Assembly: GCA_035582835.1 (NCBI GenBank)
Contig: JAYKAV010002628.1
Coordinates: 182,971-246,970 of the forward strand
Origin: Phoebastria nigripes
Taxonomy: Eukaryota > Chordata > Aves > Procellariiformes > Diomedeidae
Direction: 5' to 3'
Length of the DNA: 64,000 nt
Under the pieces are notes generated by a model. That model had not been told where the DNA came from. It made no database searches and was given only the letters and a program-made list of their open reading frames with translations. How positions within the stretch are numbered: position 1 is the first letter of the stretch; each line of letters starts with the position of its first letter. The translations under genes and the position numbers were made by a program. Shown piece after piece: positions 23,794 through 35,100 of the stretch.

Positions 23794-26700
23794 GCAGGGA
23801 CAAGGAGGGGGGTTTAGGGCCGGTCCCCCATGGCCAAGTCAGCCCATCACCCACCGTGAGCCTGCAAATGTGGGGCACCCCACGGGCTGTGGAGGGGGAC
23901 ACCNCACCAGGACCACAGCATGTGCCGGGCTGGCACCGCTCTCAGCACAGCAGCGACAGCAGGCGTGGAGGGCCCCAGCCCCGCAGCTGGCCGGGATTAA
24001 CCGTCCCCGGCCGTGAGCCACATGGGGCTGTTGCCACGAGGCTGTAATCCGGTGTGGTGGGTGTTTGGAGAAGTGCGGCACTGGCAGCTTGGCTCTGAAG
24101 GAACTGGCTCCCTCCCGCCCCGGGGGGGACATGGCCAGACACCCCTGGGGACATCTGCCCTCTGCCGTGGCAGGGGGGTCCTGCTCTAAAGGATGGGGCA
24201 TGCAGGCACAGGGTGGCTGCACCGGGGCCTGATCCTGACACGCCCCCCAATCCCTGCACCTTCCCCTCTGCACCCCCGGCTCAGTGGGGAGAGGCCCCAT
24301 TCCCACAGTGTGGTGGGGAAACTGAGGCACAGGACAGGATGTCCACGCCTGGAGTCGTGTGCTGCATCCCCTGGCACCGCAGCCAGCCCATAGCTGTGGG
24401 ACATGCAGCTGGCTTGCACGTGTGACATCCCTGTTCTCCCCCTGTCCGGCCCCACTGCAGCTGGAGTCGAGGTTTTGTCACCGGGACATTGGCCCAGCGG
24501 CTGTGGCGGGGTGCACAAGGACGGCTACGGTCGTGGGCAGCCCGGTCAATGCCATGCGGGCTTGCTGGGTGGTGACCCGGGAAGCATCTGGCAAGCCCCA
24601 GGGCTGCTGCCTCCATTGCTAATTAGTCCAGGCTGCAAATGGGGTGATGTGGGATGGTGCAGAGGCATGGCGACAGCGGGGACCAGACCTCCCCAGGGAC
24701 CAGACCTCTCGTCTCCTCCTGGGAGCCATTTCTCCAGGCTGTGGGTGTCCTTGCCACCCCATCTGCCCCATCCCCACACTGCTGGCTGACGCCGTCCCCG
24801 ACCTGGTGGCCCCCACGGGATGCCCAGCTGTATCCCAACCCGCCGCCTCTGCAAAGACCCCGCTGCGGTGCCCCTGGCCATGGGAGTCCTGGCACCCCTG
24901 CCTCCCCCTCATGCAGGGTGGCACTGCCACCTGCCCTCCGTCCCCATCCCCAAGTCAAACCTCAAGCTAACCCTGATCGGCGCCAAACCCAGCAGCTGGT
25001 CCCGCATCCAGCCCCACTCTGCATCCCCATGAGCCGGGTGAGCCCTGTGCCGTGTCCTGGAGCCCGGCACCCCCCACTCACCACCCCCTTTCCAGCCCCT
25101 GGTGCGAGGGCGGCTGCAGGGCTGGGAGCCGCCGCGCACACCCGAGGCACACGCCGATCCCACAGCCCGTCCCGGGGCTGGGCTGGGGCCAGGCATTGCA
25201 ACATCCTCCTCCGGGGCTGCAACCAGGAGGGCTGCAGGGCTGAGGGTGCTGGCACCCATCCGGCACGGCAGCACCCCTGCCCTCGCCCCCATCACCGGCT
25301 GCACCATTGGCCCTGCCGCTGCTGGGGAGTGGGGAAGGGGCCAGGGGTGGCGGTGGGGGCACGTCCCCATCCCCATCCTGGCGCGGGCGGTTGGCAGAGC
25401 GTGGTGGTGATTCATGGCCCCGGCTTTTTCCATGAGACAAGAGNGAAAACTTGCCGCTGTTTGTTTTCTCCGGTCCCCAAGGGATGGCAGCGGCGGCCCC
25501 AAAGGTGAGGGTCCCCTTGAGACACGCAGTCAGGCCTTGGTGTGACAGTTCCAGGTCCCCGAGGAACCACCAGCCTTTCCCGTGTCCCCTGGNATTCTCC
25601 TCCCTGGGAGGTGGCAAATTGCCCCCCTGCCCCACAGTGATGCCACATGGGTGCCACGGCTTGGAGGTCCCGCTCCAGCAGTCCCTTGCCACGTGCCTGC
25701 CCACGCTCTCGGGGTGCTGTCCTCAAGCGTGTGTCCCTGCCTGCCTCAGGGTGTTCCCTGCGCTCGCTCCAGTGTGGCTGGGGATCAGGAGCCTGCGGGG
25801 TGATGCTGCCCTGCTGCCCCATCCCCCGGGGACTCACAGCCATGGGATGCTCTTGGCTGCCGACCGGCTTGGTGCGGCAGGATCTGACCCCCGCTCCCCA
25901 CAGTGTCCAGAGGGGGGATTTCCCCGTGGTGGCACCATGGCCAGGCAAGGATGCACCAACCCCGGCAGCTCCATGCTGCACACTCCAAACCCCACCATCA
26001 CCCNCGTCCCCTCCCTGTCCTCCCCTCCCCTCCTGCCCCGGCGCAACCATGACCCGGACCCTCACCGGCTCGCTGCCGGCAGGGCCGGGGACACTGGGGG
26101 CTCTGCCCCAGGGCCAGGTGCGATGCTGGGGTGGGCTCAGGGGCTGAGCAGCTGCATGCCGCCCTGCGCAGCGCTGCTTTGGCTGGCCAGCCTGGGACTG
26201 CGCAGCACTTAGAGGGAATCAAATATTAAAGAGGGGCCATTTAGCGCCAGCACAACTGGAAGCGAGCTGAACCCCATGTGTGCCAGAGCAAACCAGAGGC
26301 ACTTACGGGAAGGGGGTCATGTGGGGGCTGGAGGCTCCTCACTCGCCGTCTCCCCCCATCACAGGCGGCCACCGCAAGAGGATGCGTGTGGGTACGGCAG
26401 GTCCTGTGGAGGAGAGACCCTAAGCCCGGTGCCTGTCCCTGCCGACCCCGTGCGCCTGGGTTTGGGGTTACTGGATCCGGCAAAACCCTCTCCCAGGGAG
26501 ATCCCATGGGAGTGAGGGTTTGGCCGCAAGTAAAGGCAAAGGGTGCTGGGGTAAAATCCTGGCAGAGAGGAGCTGTCTCCGAAATGGGCTGCTGGAGGCT
26601 CAGAAGCACTGGCAGCAGCAGCAGGGGCCGGTGCGGGTGCTAATGGGGTTCTTGGCGCTGCACGAGCCCACGGGTCGGCATTACGCCACAGATGCACCGC

Positions 26701-27639
26701 AGGCTGCCCTGCCTCTGCCGGGCGCCACTTCCTGCCCTGGCCACATCCGAGGTTAGCTAGGGAAAGGCGAGAGGCTAATGGGGAGTGCAGGATGCTGCTC
26801 CTTATCAGCGCAGCTCCTGCCCCAGCCCATTGCTTCCCCAGGCTTTCTTGGGCAGGGCTGGGCATGGGGCTGGCAGGATCAGGCAGGGGTGGAGGCTGGG
26901 AAGGGAGGTTTGCTGGGCAGTGGGGCACCACACGCCTGCAAAGGGACCCCAAACCAGGCAGCAGCGACATCCCCCACACCCCCCATGCCCCTTTGGCCTG
27001 GGCTCTGCCACCCAGGACATGGTGCTCGGCCACAGGGCAGCTGTGCAGAAGATGATGCAGGGCATTTGCATTTATCCCTCGTGTCCAGTCCCTCCTCTTT
27101 GCTTGCTGGACCTCTGCAGGGACAGTCCCGTCCCCCCCTTCCAGGACAAGGACTTTCTCTGCAGTATCCCTTCTGCCTCTCCAGCCTGATGTCTCTTGTG
27201 CAGGTGGTCCCACGGGATGCCGTTGGGCACAGCCGTCCCTGCCAGGGATGGACGTGGTCCCACCACCAACCGCCCCCCAGGCTGGGGCTCTCTGGGCAGC
27301 AGATCAGCTGAAGGCCATCAGCTAAGACGGGAAAGGCAACGGCCACGTCATGGGGACGGGGACCTGGCAGGGCCCCAGCGTCCCTCCCTGGACCCACAAA
27401 CATCAAAGGGACCCGCTGCCGGGGGGAGTTGGCCTGGCCTGGAGCAGGGACATCCCTGTGACACCCAGGACAGAGGACATTCATGGAAAGCAGTGACACA
27501 CCAGCAGGGACGGACCCTGCCAAGCATGGTGGCTGTCCTCTCCTGTCCCTGCTGTGGCCCGTGGCAGAGGTCCCCAACCCGCTCACCCTCCGGGCTGGCT
27601 GGGGGACAGTTAGCACAGTCCCCGTCCCATCTCGTCCCA
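23794..27639. other. Non-coding interval upstream of TBXA2R
   Basis: A GC-rich stretch without a recognisable protein-coding exon. The many open frames on both strands have Pro/Gly/Arg/Ala composition typical of stop-poor GC-rich DNA. It probably contains the TBXA2R 5' intron. The only repeat-like trace is a 'ggggaaactgaggcac' core at 24315-24330. Confidence 0.6.
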
Positions 27640-29030
27640 ACCTGTCCCCGGGGCCCCCGGCACAGGGCAGGCGGTGGCGGTTGGGGGATCGCCCTGGGCG
27701 CCCTTGGGTGCAAAAGCCGGGGCTCGGCAGCGCAGCGCTGTGCCCCCGGGGCGGCAGCCCTGGGGGGGCGGCAGCCCTGGGGGGGCGGCAGCCAGGGCCC
27801 CCCCGCGCCTCGGCTGCCCCCGGCCGCAGCATCGCGGCATCTCGAGGGCTTCGAAGCTGCCGCTGGGCCGCCCACTCCGGCCGCCCAAAACAGCCCCTTT
27901 CCCGGCCCTTTCCCGGCCCTTTCCCGGCCCTTTCCACAAGCGCCGCGGAGCCGGTGGCAAACTTTGCCGGGAGGGCAGCGGGCGGGGGCGGCCGGGGGCT
28001 GCGCTGGCAAACCCGCTCGGAGGGGCAGGGTCCGCCCCGGCGGGGGGAGCCCCGAAAGCAAATCCTGGTGCTGAGGGCGAACCTGGGACGTGCCAGCCCC
28101 TGACACCCAGCCCAGGGGACAGACACCGGGGGGGGAGCGGGGGCACCATGTCGCCCCCCCCACTCCGGGGGTCACCGCTTTTCCCCCCCGAAACGCCCCA
28201 GCTCTTCGGGTTTCTGTGCAAACCGGGCGGCTGAGCCAGCCCTTATCGCCCCGGCCCAGCCCCGCCGCCCCTCCAAGCCCTGCCGTCTGTCTGTCCGTCC
28301 CAGCCCCTCCATCCGTCCATCCCAGTCTCTCTGTCCGTCCATCCCAGCGCTGCGGTCTGTCTGTCCATCCCCCTCCGTCCGTCCATCCCAGCCTTGTGGG
28401 CTCTTTGTCCTTCTCAGTCCCTCCGGCCGCTACCCGCCCCCCCCGGCCGTGCTTCCCCCGGCCCCTCCATCGGCCCCTCCCTCCCCGCGCCGTCCCGGGC
28501 CCTACCTCGCCGCCGGCGGAACCCCACCCGGCGCGGCTGAGCCCAGCCCGGCTCGGCTTAGCGCAGCTCGGCTCAGCCCAGCGCGGCTCGGCTGAGCCCG
28601 GCCCCGCGGGCGGGCGCGGGGGAAGGGCCGGGCTCGCAGCGCCCCCCGGCCCCGCCCCGCGCCCCCCGGAACAGGGGCCGGATCCGGCCCCGCGCCGGTC
28701 CCCTCCCCCGCTCCGGACGGGGCTCCCCGGCGGGGTGCACGCCCCGACCCCCCCGACCCCCATCGCCCACCTCCCCGCGTGGGTCCGGTGGCGCCGGGCT
28801 GCGCCCCCAACCCCCCGGCAGCATCCCCCTGTGCTGAGCCCCCCGTGCCGGCACCCAGAGCCCCGCCAGCCCGAGGCGGCCTCGAAGGCACCAGCACCCA
28901 CGGGTGGGACGAGGGGCCGCATGCCCCAGCCTCACCTGTCCCCACTCGGCTGTGAGAATGGGCTGGCGCTGAGACACCCCGACCCTGCGCAGCCCCGGCT
29001 ATATTTAGCGGAGCCAGGCTCTTATCCGGG
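27640..29030 (-). promoter_or_regulatory. TBXA2R: CpG island, candidate TBXA2R distal promoter
   Basis: CpG-dense DNA 4-5 kb upstream of the TBXA2R coding exon. It includes several short tandem arrays: 17-base units at about 27746-27800, 11-base 'ggccctttccc' units at about 27890-27935, Pyr-rich 'ctgtccgtccatccc' units at about 28285-28400, and 'gcggctcggct' units at about 28530-28600. A perfect MEF2-type CTATATTTAG is at 28999-29008, with a GATA-type CTTATCC about 12 bases further on. The assignment to TBXA2R is by position and strand only; no transcript evidence is available. Confidence 0.4.
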
Positions 29031-31974
29031 TTACTCATTTGTTTACCCAAGCCGGATTCCTGTGTCTGGAGGGGGGGTCAGTCCTGCCATGCCGCCGCCA
29101 CCGCCGTCCCAGCGGGACCCGCATCAACAGAGCTCCATCAGGCTGGCACCTCAGCAGGGCCTCATCCTCCACCCTGGGACCCAGGAATGGGGAGGCAGCG
29201 GCTTCTGGAAGGAGGGTGGAGGAGGGCCGAGGTGCCACGCAGACGTGAGCGGGTGTCCCCCGCAGCCCCGGCTGTCCCTACCCCAGGGGATGTGGCCGGA
29301 CGCAGCCTGGGGATTTTCACACACTGGGGGTTTTCCCAGCCCGACTGCTCTGCGCTCCGTGTGTCACTGCGCTGCCCAAAGCCACGGCCAGCCAGGCTCG
29401 TCGGAGTGGCACGTCCCCAGGCACTGTCCTGCTGAGTTGTGGAAGCTGCAGGAGGGGACGCGATGGCCTCCGCTGCTGCTCTTTGCGCTCCGCCGGGGAG
29501 GGCAGAGCCTGTCCCTGGCACCGGTGTCTCCATCCAGCTCTGAAGCACTGGGAGCATCTGAGCCCATGGGTGATGCAGGGGCATCCCGTGCACCCAGCAT
29601 CCCATCAAGGCCAGCGAGGCTGGGGCGGGCGGGTGGCTGGGCAATGCTCAGGGGCCAGAGCAGGAGGTTTTCCTGCCACTGCCTTGGCACTGCCAGGCTG
29701 CAGACCCCATCCCTTGATCCCTCGGTGTGGAGCAAAGACTGCCACAGCAAAAGCCCGGGAGGAGGGTAACAGTCAGTTGGAGCCAGAGGGACAGCCTGTG
29801 GAGCTGGGACGCGGCTGGCCCTGGGGGGGGGAGCGTGCTGGGAGCAGGAGTGGCCCCGTCATGAGTGGAACCCGGCTCAGCAGCTGGCTGCTGTGCCCGG
29901 ATGCTGCTGGGGTGTGCCGACCCTCCTGCCGTCCTGGTACGGGGTGCAGCTGTGCTCACAGAGGATGTGGGCACAGGGGTGCCGAAGGCAGCTCTGCACC
30001 AACCTGCCACCGCCCTGGCATGAACCGGGCTGAGCCGCTGCCGCTGTCTCCAGGAGCAGAAAAGAGCTGTGCCTCCCAAACCCAGCCCAGGGCTGCGCCA
30101 TGGCAAACCATGAGGCAGAGGAACGTAACCGGCTCCCCCCGAAATATAGGGGAGATGCGGAGAAGAGCAGCCAGGGCTGGAAAAATACATCCTGGGCTTC
30201 AGCTGGATCCAGCCCCTGAACCAGCTGCTGTAGGTGCCCAGCTGCAGCAGCTCCTGGGGTTCAGGCTCTCATGCCTGGCCAGTGGCTCTGTCCAGGGATT
30301 GAAGCCAGGGGTGCGGGGAAAAGGCAGCGCCTTGGAGGGGACATGGACCCTGTCCAGGCTGGGGACACAGTGGGACGTTTTTGGGGGAGTCTCCCCTCCG
30401 TGTGTGTGTACCCAGGAGGGAGAGGGGCTGTGGGCAGGGGGGCTCTGCCAGGCAGTTAAGCAGGGAGGGCACCCAACCACTGCCTTTGGGGTTTGGTTTT
30501 TTTTTTTTTCCTATTTCCTCCAAAGCCATCCCTGGCTGGGCCTTNGCACACTTCCTGCGCTGAGCTCAGGCCCCAAAACCCCCCCTGCACCAAGCAGCCG
30601 CTCAACAGCTTTAAATAATGCACAGGAAGGAGAGGCCGGGGGATGTGTCCCGGTGCAGCCACCAGCCCAGGGACGTCCGGCAGGATGGGGAGGGGGCACC
30701 CGCATGTGGGGCCGAGGCGGTTGGGGTCTCCCCCATCCCCTGTCTCCGGGCAGGCTGCGCCCTGGCATGCGTGGGTGGCTGTAGCAGCCGTGGGAGCCTC
30801 CGGAGCATGAGCTCCCACGGCATTTGCAGGGCAGGATCCTGCCAGCAGTGCTGAATACAGCAGGACCAGGCGAACCCTCAGCACCGGGCNAACCCTCCCG
30901 AGGCCCGGGAGCCCCCACACAGCAGGGCTGGCTCTGCCCCGGTGCTGGGGGACATGAGCAGCCCCTGAGCCCCTCCGCCCTGGGACTGTACCGAGGGGCA
31001 GGATGCAGCGAGGCCCGTGGGGAGGAAACAACCTTGCTGCAATAGTTCACGGCTGAGACAGAGGTTTCCTGGAGGCTGTGCTACCGGGCATTACTCACAC
31101 ACTGGCATCCCCTCCTGCCTGCTTCAGCACAGAGCGGGGACATCCCAAGGGTTCAGGAGCTGGTGGGGATGGGGCCATGCAGGGCAATCCCAGACAAGTG
31201 TGGCTGCGCCCCACGGCCATCACGCAGAGGGACCGATGCCAGCGAGTCCCAGCTCAGCCCTGAAGTGCTCCCCAAGGTGCCCAAAACCTGCTGAGCGTCG
31301 CTCAAGGTCCTCAGGGACCCCCACCTCAGCAACGGGGGTCTGGGGAGCGCAGCCGCCCCTGGCCCAGGGCAGCAAGAGAGCCGCTCAGGCACGGGGTGGG
31401 AGGGACTGCAGGCCATGGAAACCGGATTTTCCCCTGTAAGGAGATATCCCATCTAACACCCCTCTGCTCCTCCCCGCCAGAGGCAGATGCCTCGCAGCCA
31501 TTGAACCCTTTCATCCCGCAGCCGGGGTCGAGGGAGGTGGTGGTGCTCCCAGGCTGGGGAAGCCGGATCCCAGGGCAGGGATGTGCCAGAAATGGGGCTG
31601 GCCGGGAGGGCGATGGGCCCCGGGACGTCTGCGGCAGCGGGACCACTGGGGTAGGTGGAGCAAAGGGTGCTGCAGCTCCAGCTGGGGAGCGTCAGGGCTG
31701 GCACCGGTGATGGGAGCATGTGGGAGGGGGCCAACACGGGCAAGGGGAGCACATGGGGCTGACAGCATGTGGGGATGGGGTGACAGACCCCAGAGGCATG
31801 GGGGTGACAGATACCAGAGGCATGGGGGTAGGACACCCCCCCCAACATTACCCAGCCCCCAGAGGAGTAGGGGAGCTCCCAGTGCTGGCCCAGTGTGGTA
31901 CTGGTTGGTGATGACACGCAGGAGAGCCGTGTGGTACCGAGCAGCATGGGGTGCCCACGCACAGGATGCCACGG
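29031..31974. other. Non-coding interval between the CpG island and CACTIN 3' end
   Basis: No exon, RNA gene or transposon recognised. A small 27-base direct repeat (theme 'gacagaccccagaggcatgggggt') occupies about 31785-31835, and a T13 run lies near 30498-30510. Confidence 0.6.
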
Positions 31975-32173
31975 CTTAAACAACGCCTATTTATTTGTAC
32001 CAAAGTCTCAGGGTCCCTCAGGATAAAAGCAAGGACAGGGAAAACCCTCAGGAATAGACCTTGTGCTGGGGCAGGCTTTGGGGACGTCCATGGGACAGTG
32101 CCTGTGATGGGGGATGAGACCCCCCCCGCCCACGCCCCTGTGCCAGGGGTCCAGAGCGGAGTTGAGCAGCCCC
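31975..32173 (-). terminator. CACTIN: CACTIN 3' UTR with AATAAA at 31990-31995
   Basis: After the CACTIN stop the minus strand runs about 180 bases to a canonical AATAAA (plus-strand TTTATT at 31990-31995), in the context acAAATAAATAgg. This gives a short 3' UTR. Confidence 0.8.
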
Positions 32174-35100
32174 TCACCTGCGGTAACGGTAACGCTTGAA
32201 GTGGAACCAGAGCTGGAAGATCCCATTGGCAAACTGGCAGCGGAAGCCATGGCGGTGGGAATACTCCCACTCACGGTTGACGATCTTGAAGGCGATGTCC
32301 TCGTAGGGCGGCCCGGCGTGGAAGCGCAGGATGGCAAAGTCCTTGTTGTCCTGGCAGGCCTCCAGGAAGTACTCGGGCGTCGAGCGCTTGTCGATGAGGT
32401 CGGGGTAGAAGATGTTGAACTTGTAGCCCTGCACGATCTTGGGCGGGGGGTTGTCGAAGTCGTAGTGGGTCTGGTTGTACTTGTTCCACTCAAAGCCCGT
32501 GTGCACCCGGTTGAAGAAGCGGGGCTTGCGGGGCCGGTACTTGTCAGCCCAGAGATAGGCCTTGCCCGTGAGGGGCATTTCCACGCTGAACTGTGCCTCG
32601 TCCGCGCCCATGCCCTCCTTGGCCTTACGGAAGAAGATGTCATCAGCGCTCTCGGTGGCATCACCTGCAGGGAGGAGAGGTGACGGGCCGGTCCTGCAGT
32701 GCCAGCCAGGCCCGGGCTGTGGGGACACTGCTCCCGGGTGCGCAGAGGGAAGGAGCAGCAGATGCTGGGCAGGGGATGTGGAGCTGGACACGGAGACGTG
32801 CACACTGCCCTGAGGACTCCAGGTGGGCACTGGGCTGAGGTGTGCTGGGAAACTCATCCAAAACACCCTTCCCACTTGTCTCAGCCCAAACAGGTTGGTG
32901 GTGTGGCTAGGAGTGGGGAAGGACCCAATGCAGGAACCNGCAGGGAACACCAGTGGTCTGAGCCCTATCTCCCTGCTCTTGCCTGGGCCACAGCGCCCTT
33001 CNCTGCCTGGGGGCATCCCTCTGCCAGGCCAGCTCTGGATGCATGCTCCAGATCCAGCTCTTACTCCCCCTTTTCTGAGGGCAGTATCCCCCTCCAGCCC
33101 TGCACCCCAAAGCACATGCACGCCCTCAGTACCAGGCAGGCTGCGAGGCCGGCGGGCGCAGGGCCTGCCCATGGGGCTCCTACCTGTGACCTGGAGCTGC
33201 TGACGCAGAAGCAGCAGCCGATGCGTATCCTCCTCAGCCTCCAGCACGTGGGCGTCGAAGGGCAGCTCGTTGGTGCCCAGCAGCCGGGGGCTGTACTTCC
33301 CTGCGTCGTAGTCATCCAGGCTCTGCTGGATCAGGTCCTCCTCCATCAGCACGGCTTCCCCCTCTGCCTCTCCTTTGGCTTCTGCATCCTGCTCGGCCTC
33401 CGGCTCTGAGGACGGCCCTGGCTGTACCACAATGCTCTCCTCTGTTTCCAGCCTGCAAGGAAGAGAGAAGAGAAAACTGGGACGGGGATGGTACCCTTGT
33501 TCTCTGCTCACCTGAGGTCGGTCTATGGAAGGATGGGAGCACAAGGCTGCATTTTCTGTCCCGGGTGCCCCATGGGAGAGGCCCGGATGGCTGCACTCCC
33601 CAAGGAAAGGGCTGTGTACCTGTCGCTGGGGGAGGCCGGCTCCCGCTTGATGATGGGGAAGAGTGGTTCGCTCTCCACACCCTGCTCCTGCTTCAACTTG
33701 TACAGCTTCTGGCGCAGCACATCCTGGTGCCGCTCCCGCAGCCTGTGAAGAGGAGATGAGCCATCACATCCCACCCAGCAGAACCACCTCATACCCACAC
33801 TGCCCAGAGCTGTGACACCCACCGCATCAGGTAGAAATCTGCTGGGTTTTGTACAGTTTTGGGCTGAATAACCCACCAGTTTGGTTCCCTCTTGGAGACC
33901 TCACTGTAAACATTGACGCTGGAGAAGGGACTGAGCGTCCAGCCCTTCTCCTCTCTTGGGAGAACCAACCAGGTATAAAACCCCTCCACCAGCGACTTCG
34001 GATTTGTGCCTCCCCAACTCTGTTCACGGTGGGGTGTCACTGCATGAGAACAGTCCCTGCTCTTACCTGGCCCGAGCCATGTAAGCCTTCAGCTGCTGCA
34101 GCAGGCTCTCCCAGTACCCAATGTCAAGGTTGGGTCCTCCTGCCCGGATCTTGCTCTCGATGCCCTGGTACAGCACTTGCAGCTGGTTGTACGTCTTCCC
34201 CTTGAACACGGACTGCACATCTGAGCTGACAGAGGCATTGACGCCATCCCGACGCTCCCCTGAACAGACAGGCAAGGGCAGCCAGTCAGTCTCCGAGCGC
34301 TCAGCTCACCTTCACCCAGGCCGTCCTGGGCTGCACCCAACAGCGGAAGGCTGGACCCCAGCAGGGGATGGCTGCCAGATCCACAGCCTCCATCCACNAG
34401 ATCCCAGAGAACCCCTCTCAGCCTGAGCGCACGCGGCAGACTCTATGCCCTGCTTTACCCACTGCTCACACTCCCCCCGACACCCACATCAGGTTCTGCC
34501 CTCCCACTTACCCGGTCCTCCTTTCCCAGAGGCCTCCAGTTTGCGGAGCTTGGCTATCTCATCCTCTGTGATGATGGTCATGTCCCTCCAGAAGTCCACG
34601 TTCTTCCCTTGCTCCAGCTCCATGTAAACCTGCAGGCAGGAGAAAGCAGGACATCAGGCACCTGCTCCGCACCATAGGCAGGGAAGCAGAGCTGAGGGGG
34701 GGAAGCCTTGAGCTGCTGCCCCTCAGCCAGCCCTGGCACAGGGGCAGCAGAGCTGGCACCTGGATGTCCTCCACCAGATCCTCCATGTCGGAGACGGTCA
34801 GGCCGTTCAGGAAGGTGTAGGGCTCGTGCATCTCCACAGCCAGGTCGTCATCCTCCGCGCTGATGTACTTGGCCAGAAGGTCAATGGGTTTCGCCCTCCC
34901 ATCCCGGATCCGGATCTTAGACCTGGGTGAGAGGAGAGGGACAGTGAGCGGTGCCTGCCACCCTCTGCTCCCTGGCGGCCCCATCCCCACAAAGCCATGC
35001 GCCTACCGCAGCTTGGCCTGCTGCAGGTGGAAGTTATCCTCCTGCTCCTCCCAGGTTTTGAAGTGCTCTGCCTCTTTCTCCCGCTGCAGCATCTCCAGCT

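Noticed and set aside
22434..24047. 537-codon plus-strand ORF
   Set aside because: It runs antisense through the TBXA2R coding exon and its minisatellite. It is open only because of GC-rich composition, and the opposite strand encodes the receptor.
27348..28922. 524-codon minus-strand and 559-codon plus-strand ORFs in the CpG island
   Set aside because: Both strands are open over the same low-complexity Pro/Arg/Gly/Ala sequence with tandem repeats. No domain or splice support is visible.
32114..32683. 189-codon plus-strand ORF
   Set aside because: It is a mirror of the highly conserved last CACTIN exon; the minus strand carries the recognisable CactinC domain.
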